Of a stretch of 64,000 bases of DNA, positions 52,613 through 61,349 are shown in pieces. The stretch covers positions 1 through 64,000 of the forward strand of contig CAZGGU010000001.1 in assembly GCA_964525395.1 (NCBI GenBank), written 5' to 3'. This DNA is from 2-01-FULL-39-10-A sp964525395 (GTDB lineage Bacteria > Patescibacteriota > Microgenomatia > Levybacterales > UBA12049). Within the stretch, counting starts at the first letter, position 1; each line of letters starts with the position of its first letter. The position numbers and the translations under genes were made by a program. The notes under the pieces are model-generated. The model had not been told where the DNA came from. It did no database searches and saw only the letters and a list, made by a program, of their open reading frames with translations.

Positions 52613-53398
52613 TTAGTTTAGCTTGAAGGTTTTAAGTGAGGCGTCGATTGCAGCCTGATTAGCAGCCCATGCATCTGGAGTTGATGTGGCAGTAAGCACA
52701 TATACTTTTCCGTTATCTACGACTAATAATTGTCTGTTTACGAGACTGAGTCCGCTCTGAGAAAATGCACCATCCATTTGATATGCTTGCACTCCATTTA
52801 CAGTAACAGTTTTTTCATTGGTAACTTTATATCCTGGAATAGCTTTAGCTAGCTGCTCTTTAGCTGCTTTTGCATAATCTGTAAGAGTAAAGCCGGGAGC
52901 ATCCTCACTAACAACATTAATTGAAGTCTGAGGAGATTTCGGATTTGTAAACATTACTACTACTCCCTGCTGATCGCCCTTCGTCCAACCTGATGGAGGA
53001 GTGAAACTAAAAGAACCATCTGAATAAACTCCTGATGAATCCACTGCTCCTGAATTCATTGCTTCACCCGTAGGCACTGGGGACATATATTTATCTAGTC
53101 CTGCTTCTTTTGCACACTGCTCTACGCATGCATTTTGCTGATCTTTAGGCATTTCCTGACATTTCTTGGAACATTCATAAACTTTTCCAAGATCTTGTTT
53201 AACTTGCGGATCAATCTTATCAAATGCGCTTTTAACTCCAACACCAATTAGGACGATAAGGGCTAGAATAATTCCAAAAATAATAAGTACTATATATAAG
53301 AGCTTGTGGGATTTCTTTTTTTCAGCAGATGTTGATTCCTTAGGAGCTTCTACCTTAGTTTCTGTTTTTACTTCTGTTGTCTTATTATTTTCTTCCAT
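52613..53398 (-). CDS. Membrane-anchored PsbP/DUF1795-like protein
   Basis: 261 residues. Glu/Lys-rich cytoplasmic start, a transmembrane helix near 30-52, a short Cys-rich stretch (four Cys near 73-98) and then a PsbP-like domain (G-S-F-S-F-T-P-P-S-G-W near 128, ending S-L-K-T-F-K-L-N). First gene of the four-gene operon that ends with lepB and its small partner. Confidence 0.75.
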   Translation of the reverse strand: MEENNKTTEVKTETKVEAPKESTSAEKKKSHKLLYIVLIIFGIILALIVLIGVGVKSAFDKIDPQVKQDLGKVYECSKKCQEMPKDQQNACVEQCAKEAGLDKYMSPVPTGEAMNSGAVDSSGVYSDGSFSFTPPSGWTKGDQQGVVVMFTNPKSPQTSINVVSEDAPGFTLTDYAKAAKEQLAKAIPGYKVTNEKTVTVNGVQAYQMDGAFSQSGLSLVNRQLLVVDNGKVYVLTATSTPDAWAANQAAIDASLKTFKLN

Positions 53399-53404
53399 AA
53401 ATCA

Positions 53405-53433
53405 ATATTGTCAAAGCGAGCTATAAATGTCAA
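53405..53433 (-). promoter_or_regulatory. Promoter of the PsbP-like/lepB operon
   Basis: Perfect TTGACA (53428-53433), 17-base spacer, CAATAT (53405-53410), six bases to the ATG. Confidence 0.65.
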
Positions 53434-53960
53434 TTATCAGATTCGTTTTGCTCTTGTTCACCTTGTTGGCCCTGGTCTTGTCCCTGCTGGTTTTGATTTT
53501 GCTGATGTTGACCTCCACGTTGCATGTTTCCCTTTCCATTTTGTTGGTTGTTATTTTGCTTCTGCACTTGAGGCTTACATTTTGTATTTTTATTGCAAGC
53601 TTTCATCACCTTTTCAAATAATTGCTGAGGATTACCGCAACTAGATGAACTAATAGAACTGCTCGTTCCATCCCCACATGTGTAAGTTACTTTTTGGAAA
53701 CCCATCTTCTCATCACAAGAAGATGAAAAAGTAATTGAGCTAATTTTAGTTGGCTTGCATGCGCCCGACGGCTTGGGAGAAAGATTACTTGTTTTCTTCC
53801 CAATAAAATCGCTGACTCCAAGCACTGAACCTTGAGATTGATTAAGAACAAAGAGGAATAATAATGCTGGAAGAGAAACGATCATTATCTTCTTCCATAA
53901 AACAATTGTACTCCCAGAAGATTTAGGCTTTGATGATTTTCGTCGTGTTATTTTAGGCAT
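53430..53960 (-). CDS. Exported protein with Gln/Asn-rich tail
   Basis: 176 residues. Lys/Arg-rich start, one transmembrane helix near 26-45, a short domain with six Cys (three likely pairs), then a tail of about 45 residues made almost only of Gln, Asn and Gly. The front half resembles the 40-642 protein in layout. The tail may be a flexible or sticky surface segment. No family recognised. Confidence 0.65.
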   Translation of the reverse strand: MPKITRRKSSKPKSSGSTIVLWKKIMIVSLPALLFLFVLNQSQGSVLGVSDFIGKKTSNLSPKPSGACKPTKISSITFSSSCDEKMGFQKVTYTCGDGTSSSISSSSCGNPQQLFEKVMKACNKNTKCKPQVQKQNNNQQNGKGNMQRGGQHQQNQNQQGQDQGQQGEQEQNESDN

Positions 53961-53966
53961 TAAGTT

Positions 53967-53996
53967 ATTATCATCATATTTGTCTTACAGTGTCAA
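53967..53996 (-). promoter_or_regulatory. Promoter of the 53430-53960 gene
   Basis: Perfect TTGACA (53991-53996), 18-base spacer, GATAAT (53967-53972), six bases to the ATG. Confidence 0.65.
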
Positions 53997-54020
53997 CAAA
54001 GTTGTGTCTAGAAATGCAGG

Positions 54021-54452
54021 TTATAAAAGTAAAGTATTCACAATCATGTAAACAATCCATTTATTGTAAATGTAGTGAATTAAAACAGCGATAATGAAAG
54101 CCAAAATCAACCAGTAAACCCCTTTTTTTCCTAATAAATAAATAAATATAAAATTAGACGTATGAATAATGGTCGTAAAAACTAAACGGATTAAAAAAAG
54201 ATTTGTATTTCCATTCAGAAATATATTATTTAAATATAAAATCGCTTCTGAAACAGAAAACAATATTCCCGCAAGAACTAGATACTTTAAGAGACTTTTC
54301 TTTAAAACTTTTTCTTGCTTATAAATAAGCAATACTATTAAAACCGTAAATAATTCTTCAATTATTGAAGGTATGGGTATAATCCACTCAATAAACAAGA
54401 TTGGAAGAGGTGCGACAAAAGCTGCAAACAAAATAAGATATAAAACATTCAT
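54021..54452 (-). CDS. PrsW-like intramembrane protease candidate
   Basis: 143 residues and about five membrane helices. I-I-E-E-L near residue 31, S-E-A-I-L-Y near 68, T-I-I-H-T-S near 95 and L-I-H-Y-I-Y near 124 place Glu-Glu, Glu and two His in the order used by PrsW/CPBP proteases. Shorter than most PrsW. Its start overlaps the end of the 1044-residue surface protein by four bases, so that protein could be its substrate. Confidence 0.5.
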   Translation of the reverse strand: MNVLYLILFAAFVAPLPILFIEWIIPIPSIIEELFTVLIVLLIYKQEKVLKKSLLKYLVLAGILFSVSEAILYLNNIFLNGNTNLFLIRLVFTTIIHTSNFIFIYLLGKKGVYWLILAFIIAVLIHYIYNKWIVYMIVNTLLL

Positions 54453-57400
54453 TTATCTACAATAAACTGATCGCTTACCCAGCCCTTTAAATTTTCACCG
54501 TCATATTGGAACTCAACTTGAATCCAGTTTTCTTTATGATTAACTTTCTTCGCAAGTACGCTTTTTTGTAATCTTTTTACTATTTGGGTATTAAGAGATG
54601 GCCCTTCTCTCAAATTAACTGCACTGGGGGAAGCAACAATTTCCACATTTTCCATCTTAGTCCTTGCTCCCAAAACAGACTTTTCTCCAGATAAATCAAC
54701 TTCTTCACGAGAACTTTCTGAGACTTCTTTCTGCTCTTCTCGAGAAGTTACTGTATTCTTCTCTTCCAAGGCTGGCTTTGAAGACTTATCCTTAAACATA
54801 AAAATACCCAATATTAGCGATAAACCCAAAACGATAATCATCATAAAAGCAATAACTTTTTTAGATATTAACTTATCGAATTCATAGAAAATATTTGTAA
54901 TCGGAGAGAAATAACTAGCATAAAATCCTTTTGTATTTCCTCCGTCTTTTTTTCTGCTTCCTACGAAGATTAGTCGCATATATAAAGCAAGAAAGATAAA
55001 GCCAGCTAATAGCACAATTATTATTCCCCAGACAGCTAAAACTTGTGCCCCTCCCACGAATCCAAAAAGCGACCCAGCAGAGCTGGCAGAAGTTCCGAGC
55101 GTTTTCAAATCATTTATCTCAGATTTAGCTTTATCAACTTGAATTACTGCATCCCTATATGCCTTAATCCTCTCTTCAGGAGTATTGGCATCTTTTTGAA
55201 TTCTTGATGCAGAGTCTAAAGAGGCAACAATATCAGCATAAAGCGTCGCGCCTTGCCCAAAATATGAAGTCCCTTTAAGTGGCGCGTATAATTCTTTTGC
55301 TTGAATTCTTAGCGAAGATATTTCTTCATCTGATATTTTCCAAATATCTTTAACTTCAACTGAATATATTCTCGTGGCATTTGCTGCCAATACTACTTGC
55401 CCGCTGGCATAATATGCATCTTCAGCCGCATCATATTCAATTGTTAAATCATCATCTTTTTTTATTACATCTTTCTCTGTTGCTTCTTTTGGCAAATAAA
55501 ACTTAACTGGAATTGTCTGAGCCACACCGGTGGGATTAGTTATCAACGTTTTAAAAATAATACTGCCTTCTTCCATCCAGGTCTGAACGATAGGGCTTTT
55601 TGTACCATTTTCTAGTAAAGATTTATTTGCTTGAGTCAATGCTTGCAATGAAAGTACACTATTTTTAAGACTTTGCAGATCCGAAGCATTTGCTTGCGAA
55701 AGCGTTAATATTTCCGAAACGCCCGAAATAGAATTTGAATCTGAAACATCTGTGGAAATTGCATTTATTTCATCGATAATATCAGCAGCTGTATAACTAT
55801 CCCACTTAGCAAGTAGATCTGAAAGCCCAGCGCCAGATGTATCAAGATTTTGAATTGTTTCTTTATTTAACTTTAATCTTCCATATAAGGTCGCTGCAGA
55901 AGAGGTGTCTGTGCTTGTTCCAATTTTAGTCTGCATGGAAGAAATCTCAGTAATAATCGATTGCATATCTTCATAGGCAGTCGTAGATTTCCCGTTGTAA
56001 TTAAGTTCATTCTTTAAATCATCAATATCTGATTGAGTAGCTGTAGCCGAATTGTAAATATCATCAGCTGTTCTTGAGCCCCATTTGCCTTTAATACAAT
56101 TAACCTGTCCAAAAATAGTTGAATCTAAACAACCATCCGCTGCGTCCCCCAACGAGGAATTGTCGAGAGCATTTACTGCTGTCATTAAATCTGCCATCGT
56201 ATAGCTTCCCCATTTTGCTAAGATTGTATCTGCCTTGGTATCTATACCGTCCACCGTCGTATTGATCGAATCCACATTCGTACTAATAGTATTAACCGTG
56301 GTAGAAACGCCTGCCACTTCAGTTGAAACATCAGATAGACTTTTATTATTAGGTCCTTTTATCGAGATCGTACTAGATGAAACATCGTCCCTTGTGGCTT
56401 GAATTTTTCCAAAAACTGTAAGCGCCGAAGAATTATCCCCCGATGCTCCAATATTGTTATTCAATGTTTGAGCGTAAGTCTTTATCGCCTGCAAATCATC
56501 ATATGCGGTAGAAGATTTACCATTATAGTTAAGCTCATTTCTAAGTGCAGCCGAATAAGTGGCTGCATTATTAGCTGCCAAATAAAGTGAGTCCGCAGTC
56601 TGACTTCCCCATTTATCCCTAACGCATTTTATACTTCCGAAGATTGTACTTCCGGAACAAATATCAGAATTTGAACCTAAACTTGTCTCGAGAGTATCCA
56701 CATAACCTATCAAATCGCTTGCGCTATATGATCCCCACTTAGAAAGAATTGAAGATGCATTAGAATTTATAGTATCTACTTTTGTGTCCATGGAGTTAAC
56801 CGTAGTAGTCAACGAATCAATTGAAGATTGGGCTGTAGCAATACTTGTATTAATCTGCGTTAAATCCTTATTTCCCGCACCTTTTATAGATGTAGTGGCT
56901 GAGGAAGTAGCAGAATCTACATCTGATTTAGTAGCCAATTGTCCACCATCAGCTAAATTCGCACCAGTCAAGGTTCGCGTCGCACTACTCCAAACATCAG
57001 CAACAAGTGTTCCAAACGTGGTCAGTGACCTCGCTGAATAGCTCCATATGTCAGAGATAAGTGTGCCAAATGAACTAAGTGTCCTTGAAGGGTAACTCCA
57101 GATATCTGCAGTTGAAGGAACAGTATTCTGTAGCTTTTCTCCGAAACTTCCTGACGTCACATGGGCACTGGCTGTCGCATTCCAAACTTGATCTGCTGTT
57201 TTTTCTTCAATGGTAAAAGACTTATCGAGCTTCAGTGTATCACCGCCCGTTACACAAGTTATCTGACTTCTATATAAGCCAAGGGTCATATTAGAAGTGT
57301 TAAATGTATATGAATACCAGCCATCGCTTTCAGCAGCTGATGTCATAGATTGACCATTTAAAAAGAGGGATCCATCGGGGTAACGACTAGTTAGGGTGCA

Positions 57401-57583
57401 GGTAGCGTCTGTGATTGGCGCATATGAATCATCATAAAGATATTCACCTATTGAGCAAGCCGAGCCTTCTGCGCATTTTTGATAACCTGCACTTGATGCA
57501 TCCACAATACCTGGGACAATAAATACGTAAGATAATATAAAGATTATAGATAAGATAATCTTTAACTTATTAGACAGAAGCAT
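54449..57583 (-). CDS. Giant surface protein with coiled repeats, two membrane helices and SH3b domain
   Basis: 1044 residues. Sec signal (8-29), Ig-like domain (30-125), three short D-I-W-S-Y-x-x-R-x-L-T-x-F-G-T-L repeats (near 158-207), then two long repeats of about 170 residues, each with S-I-K-G, W-G-S-Y, D-S-T-I-F-G and N-E-L-N-Y-N-G-K-S blocks and coiled-coil stretches. A beta domain near 680-770, membrane helices near 855 and 910, and a C-terminal SH3b domain (V-N-L-R-E-G-P-S, ending G-W-V-S-D) follow. Reads as a rod-like surface protein whose SH3b faces the wall. Directly after tatA. Confidence 0.75.
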   Translation of the reverse strand: MLLSNKLKIILSIIFILSYVFIVPGIVDASSAGYQKCAEGSACSIGEYLYDDSYAPITDATCTLTSRYPDGSLFLNGQSMTSAAESDGWYSYTFNTSNMTLGLYRSQITCVTGGDTLKLDKSFTIEEKTADQVWNATASAHVTSGSFGEKLQNTVPSTADIWSYPSRTLSSFGTLISDIWSYSARSLTTFGTLVADVWSSATRTLTGANLADGGQLATKSDVDSATSSATTSIKGAGNKDLTQINTSIATAQSSIDSLTTTVNSMDTKVDTINSNASSILSKWGSYSASDLIGYVDTLETSLGSNSDICSGSTIFGSIKCVRDKWGSQTADSLYLAANNAATYSAALRNELNYNGKSSTAYDDLQAIKTYAQTLNNNIGASGDNSSALTVFGKIQATRDDVSSSTISIKGPNNKSLSDVSTEVAGVSTTVNTISTNVDSINTTVDGIDTKADTILAKWGSYTMADLMTAVNALDNSSLGDAADGCLDSTIFGQVNCIKGKWGSRTADDIYNSATATQSDIDDLKNELNYNGKSTTAYEDMQSIITEISSMQTKIGTSTDTSSAATLYGRLKLNKETIQNLDTSGAGLSDLLAKWDSYTAADIIDEINAISTDVSDSNSISGVSEILTLSQANASDLQSLKNSVLSLQALTQANKSLLENGTKSPIVQTWMEEGSIIFKTLITNPTGVAQTIPVKFYLPKEATEKDVIKKDDDLTIEYDAAEDAYYASGQVVLAANATRIYSVEVKDIWKISDEEISSLRIQAKELYAPLKGTSYFGQGATLYADIVASLDSASRIQKDANTPEERIKAYRDAVIQVDKAKSEINDLKTLGTSASSAGSLFGFVGGAQVLAVWGIIIVLLAGFIFLALYMRLIFVGSRKKDGGNTKGFYASYFSPITNIFYEFDKLISKKVIAFMMIIVLGLSLILGIFMFKDKSSKPALEEKNTVTSREEQKEVSESSREEVDLSGEKSVLGARTKMENVEIVASPSAVNLREGPSLNTQIVKRLQKSVLAKKVNHKENWIQVEFQYDGENLKGWVSDQFIVDK

Positions 57584-57585
57584 TG

Positions 57586-57765
57586 TTATTCTTTACTTTC
57601 TTTTTTATCTTTAGCTTTTTCTTCATCACCTCGAAAAGCACCTAAGACTTCTTTAATTGCTTGGGACAAGCCTTTTGCGAATTCTGGCAATTTTTTAGGA
57701 CCAAAAATTATTAAAAGGACTACAGCAACGATTATTATTTCAGTTTTACCTATACTATCAAACAT
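57586..57765 (-). CDS. tatA: Sec-independent translocase subunit TatA
   Basis: 59 residues. One N-terminal hydrophobic helix, the hinge F-G-P-K-K-L-P-E-F and an amphipathic helix with a charged tail: the TatA plan. Preceded by GGGAGGTG seven bases before the ATG, one of two clear ribosome binding sites in the window, as expected for an internal operon gene. TatA oligomers form the pathway for folded proteins bearing a twin-arginine signal. Confidence 0.93.
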   Translation of the reverse strand: MFDSIGKTEIIIVAVVLLIIFGPKKLPEFAKGLSQAIKEVLGAFRGDEEKAKDKKESKE

Positions 57766-57791
57766 GTATAAACACCTCCCTTCAAGAGCAG

Positions 57792-58508
57792 TTAATGTCT
57801 ATTTAATAGTAGCCCAAACTCGAATAAAAAGAAAAGTGGCAAAGTTAACATAATTAATGAGAAAAGGTCTGTCGGCGGGAGCAAAACGGCTACCAAGAGT
57901 AGCCCTAGATAAACATATTTTCTCTTTTTCACCATCTCACTCCTTTTTACAATTTTTAATCTAATTAAAATAGTAACAATTATCGGGACTTGGAAAATAA
58001 TTCCAGTCAGAAATGAAGTAAATAAAATCTGCGAAAGAAAATTCTGAATGTCCCAAAAACTATCGACCCCAGAAGAAGTCCAGACATTGGAATAAAAATT
58101 TATAATCTGCTGCATAATCCACATTCCAAACGAAAAGCCAACGATAAAAAGAAAAATTGAAAGTGGAGCAAAAGAAAGTATTATTTTTCTCTCTGTAGGC
58201 TTTAATGCAGGCTTAAAAAAAAGATAAAGCCTAATAAATGAGTAGGGAAGTGCAATAATAATTCCTACTATAAAACTTACAGTAAAAGTGAGACTGATAT
58301 ACTGATACGGAGATGTGGTAATTATGCTTACATTTTTAAAGTTATATAACCCAAGAATAAAATCGACGATTTTCTGACTATTTACTAGTCCAAAAATTGC
58401 CCCCACTATAAAAATTACGAATATAATAAAAACTTGCAATCTAAGCTCCAGTAAATAGGGCCTATATTTTATATAAAGTTCGTTTAATTCTTGCGATTTA
58501 TCTTCCAT
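57792..58508 (-). CDS. tatC: Sec-independent translocase subunit TatC
   Basis: 238 residues with six membrane helices. The conserved E-L-R near the start (L-L-E-L-R-L-Q), the F-x-P-A-L (F-F-K-P-A-L) loop and the E/P-rich later loops match TatC, which recognises the twin-arginine signal. First gene of tatC-tatA-surface protein-PrsW-like. No tatB, so a minimal TatAC system. Confidence 0.93.
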   Translation of the reverse strand: MEDKSQELNELYIKYRPYLLELRLQVFIIFVIFIVGAIFGLVNSQKIVDFILGLYNFKNVSIITTSPYQYISLTFTVSFIVGIIIALPYSFIRLYLFFKPALKPTERKIILSFAPLSIFLFIVGFSFGMWIMQQIINFYSNVWTSSGVDSFWDIQNFLSQILFTSFLTGIIFQVPIIVTILIRLKIVKRSEMVKKRKYVYLGLLLVAVLLPPTDLFSLIMLTLPLFFLFEFGLLLNRH

Positions 58509-58535
58509 TTACAGCTAATCGTAACATTTTTATCC

Positions 58536-58565
58536 TTGAACAAACAATAAAAGTAAATATACAAT
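58536..58565 (+). promoter_or_regulatory. Promoter of the phage-tail-like cassette
   Basis: TTGAAC (58536-58541), 18-base spacer, TACAAT (58560-58565), six bases to the ATG: the same layout as the host's own genes. Confidence 0.65.
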
Positions 58566-58571
58566 GTAAGA

Positions 58572-58988
58572 ATGGCAGCCAAATTTGACCCAATTTTAGG
58601 CAAGCTTAGAACTGAGGACAGAGGAGTTACAGAAGGTAGCTTTGGAATAACTATTGATGGTGGTGGAAATGTAATTACAACTGGCACGAAAGGGTATGTA
58701 ACAATTCCCTACGACTGCACTATTACTGGTTGGGATATTTTCGCAGACCAAACTGGTTCATGCGTAATTGACCTCTGGAAGGATACCTATTCGAACTTCG
58801 CACCAACTATTGCAGATACCATAACGGGTACTGAAAAACCCACACTTAGCTCTCAACAAAAAAACAGAGACACCTCCCTCACCACCTGGACAACGAATAT
58901 TTCAGCTGGAGATATCATAGCGTTTAATGTCGACAGCGCTTCGACAGTACAGCGCGTAAATGTTATTATAAAAGTTAATAAGATTTAA
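58572..58988 (+). CDS. Phage-tail/fibre-like beta protein
   Basis: 138 residues, no signal peptide. G-Y-V-T-I-P-Y-D-C-T-I-T-G-W near residue 37, I-D-L-W-K-D-T-Y near 66 and S-A-G-D-I-I-A-F-N-V near 114 are the pattern of a small beta-sandwich found in phage tail fibre and receptor-binding proteins. Two bases before the large structural gene, so they form one unit. Confidence 0.6.
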   Translation: MAAKFDPILGKLRTEDRGVTEGSFGITIDGGGNVITTGTKGYVTIPYDCTITGWDIFADQTGSCVIDLWKDTYSNFAPTIADTITGTEKPTLSSQQKNRDTSLTTWTTNISAGDIIAFNVDSASTVQRVNVIIKVNKI

Positions 58989-58990
58989 AT

Positions 58991-61162
58991 ATGGCTAAAC
59001 TCGCAGTAAATATTAATTATGGAAACTTAGCTACCTATGTTTTTCCTGGTGGATATGATTCAACTAAGTTAGGTCTTGGACCTCTGATTACTCAAAAAAA
59101 TGGAGGCGGAGAAGGCAATTATGCTGGCCCATATCCGATCGCACTTGCTCGCCCAATGGAACAAAGTACAGCAATACCCGGGATCTATCCATGGGCTATG
59201 CAGTGGTCTTCAACTATTGATTGGGTCTTTCTAGCTGATAATGCAGCTGCAGCAGCCACCAGAAGAATAATTCTTTACACATACAATCGCGCAACAAACG
59301 CATTCTCCTGGCAAGGTTTTATCACTATTGGCTTTCCATTCGGTGGAACCCAAGGAACATACACAATCACTGGCATGAGGATGACCTACGACACATATTC
59401 TACGGGTTCAGCAAGCGCATCAGGCACTGCTGTCACCGGCTCTACAACCGCGTGGCAAACCGCCAGAATAGCTGTGGGAGCAAGGATAGGCTTTGGATCT
59501 ACTGATCCAACGCAAATTACCACTTGGTATGATATTTCCGCGATCGGCAGCGACACAAGCATTACACTTAGCACTTCCGCAGGTACTGTAAATTCTGGAT
59601 CATACGTTATCGAAGAATTAAGAGCTATTGTCCTTACAAAAAACGGCACCACTGCTACCAACGGAGGCTTATTTATAGTTAAAGGATTAAATTACTCAAC
59701 ATTTAACACCGCTGGTTCACCTACTATCGCAGCCGCAACCACGACTGATAACATACGGGCAACTTATTGGGTAAAAGATGCAGCCACATCTACCAACACC
59801 AATGGAACTGGACTAGCTATACAGACTAAGGACTCAAATACTCAGCATTACGTCTGGGTACTACAAGGTACTACTACTATGCAGCTTTATAAATATAATC
59901 TAAGAGCCGCACTAACACTCACCTCTGGTGCGGATACTGCTAATTCTTGGCAATTTTCTACAGGCGTTACTGCAACACTAACAGGTACTGCATCACAGGC
60001 TAATAACGGCAGACTTGCAAACATGTCTTCTGGGCCTGGCTCAGGCCTTAACTGTATTTACTTCACAACAACAACCAGAATATATCGATCAGTTGATGTA
60101 TCAACAATTACCACTGGTGTAACAAATTTCCTTGCAGACAATTCGGCTGAAATACCCCCTGGAAGCGCAAGCTCTACAGCTGCATCCTCTCTGCTAAACA
60201 GCATTGAGTACGCCACGTCATTAGATAAGATGATAGTTATGACTACGGGGGCAGCAGGCGTCAGGTCCTATGTAACGCAATACAGAACTGATTCTGGACA
60301 ATGGGATAGACTTTTTTTGATAGACAATAAGCAAATTGATCAATCATTAGCAGATTCTACTCTTACTCCTTTTCCTTCAATCCTTGCAAGAGCATTTTCG
60401 GTTTGGTCAGAAGGTGGAGTTGCCTATTTAGCTGGTATCGGCACAACGGCGGCCACTAACTTACTTTATGCAATTCCATTAGGAGCAGATTGGGAATATA
60501 CTTCTACCACAAACTGCAGAGTTGTAACACCATCTTTAAGTACTCCGAATGTAGACTCTTTTGATAAAGTTTATACTAACTCCGTAACAATTCTGGGCGG
60601 CGCTACTGGACAAGTATTGGGCTTACCACTCGAAGCATTTGAAACTCATTACAGAACAACAGGAATTTCTGATAACTCTGGCAGCTGGATTACCCTAGAT
60701 GACAGTGGAGATCTATCAAGCGTATCGCCCTCAAATGAAATTCAGTTTGCTTTTGACTTTAGAACAATCGGAACTACATGCATACCTGCTAGGCTCTTAA
60801 GCACAACAGTTACGTATAACGATCTATCTACAGATAGTCATTTCCAGCCATCAGTTACAAATTCATCCGCCGCTACAAAAATATTTTCATGGAGGTTTTC
60901 CACTGCTTTTGGAGGAACTGTACCTGCAATGAGAATTCGACTATATAATGCTGTTACAAATGGAAGCTTACTTGATGATAACACTACAGATCATGCATCA
61001 GGTACTTGGGAGCAATCAACAGACGGTGGTTCTAATTGGTCTTCATATACAACAGTTGGGAGTCCTTTGGCTGATAAAGCAAATGAAACTACTTACATAC
61101 GCTATACACCTACTTCGATTGCCGATAATATAAAAGTCAGAGCATTATTAACTCAAAACTAA
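58991..61162 (+). CDS. Large phage-structural-like beta protein
   Basis: 723 residues, no signal peptide or membrane helix. Very rich in Thr, Ser, Ala and Gly, with repeating beta blocks such as G-S-A-S-A-S-G-T-A-V-T-G-S and G-F-G-S-T-D-P-T-Q-I-T-T-W-Y that are common in tail or virion proteins. Base composition is clearly more GC-rich than its neighbours, and the codon use differs, which suggests transfer. No other phage genes (capsid, terminase, integrase) are near. Confidence 0.6.
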   Translation: MAKLAVNINYGNLATYVFPGGYDSTKLGLGPLITQKNGGGEGNYAGPYPIALARPMEQSTAIPGIYPWAMQWSSTIDWVFLADNAAAAATRRIILYTYNRATNAFSWQGFITIGFPFGGTQGTYTITGMRMTYDTYSTGSASASGTAVTGSTTAWQTARIAVGARIGFGSTDPTQITTWYDISAIGSDTSITLSTSAGTVNSGSYVIEELRAIVLTKNGTTATNGGLFIVKGLNYSTFNTAGSPTIAAATTTDNIRATYWVKDAATSTNTNGTGLAIQTKDSNTQHYVWVLQGTTTMQLYKYNLRAALTLTSGADTANSWQFSTGVTATLTGTASQANNGRLANMSSGPGSGLNCIYFTTTTRIYRSVDVSTITTGVTNFLADNSAEIPPGSASSTAASSLLNSIEYATSLDKMIVMTTGAAGVRSYVTQYRTDSGQWDRLFLIDNKQIDQSLADSTLTPFPSILARAFSVWSEGGVAYLAGIGTTAATNLLYAIPLGADWEYTSTTNCRVVTPSLSTPNVDSFDKVYTNSVTILGGATGQVLGLPLEAFETHYRTTGISDNSGSWITLDDSGDLSSVSPSNEIQFAFDFRTIGTTCIPARLLSTTVTYNDLSTDSHFQPSVTNSSAATKIFSWRFSTAFGGTVPAMRIRLYNAVTNGSLLDDNTTDHASGTWEQSTDGGSNWSSYTTVGSPLADKANETTYIRYTPTSIADNIKVRALLTQN

Positions 61163-61163
61163 C

Positions 61164-61349
61164 ATGGCTTTAGAGGATATCGTATTTCCAGATGGAGACC
61201 CGCAAAACTTTATTCAAACCATGAATAGAGGCAATGTGGGCACAATTAGCGATATTACCACTGAAACAAACTCCAACTCAGGTATACTTTTAGCAGAATG
61301 GACCTCTGCCACTACAGCCGAAACTACTGCATTCACCTGGGTATCTTAA
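61164..61349 (+). CDS. Small protein ending the phage-like cassette
   Basis: 61 residues, acidic, Thr-rich, no membrane segment. One base after the structural gene and one base before the convergent twin-arginine protein gene stop. Probably an accessory part of the same structure or a truncated remnant. Confidence 0.5.
   Translation: MALEDIVFPDGDPQNFIQTMNRGNVGTISDITTETNSNSGILLAEWTSATTAETTAFTWVS

Noticed and set aside
53408..53644. Plus-strand reading frames opposite the Gln/Asn-rich tail gene
   Set aside because: Low-complexity shadow frames of the 53430-53960 gene, without a promoter.
58572..61349. Intact prophage
   Set aside because: No capsid, terminase, portal, integrase or lysis genes nearby, and no attachment repeats seen.
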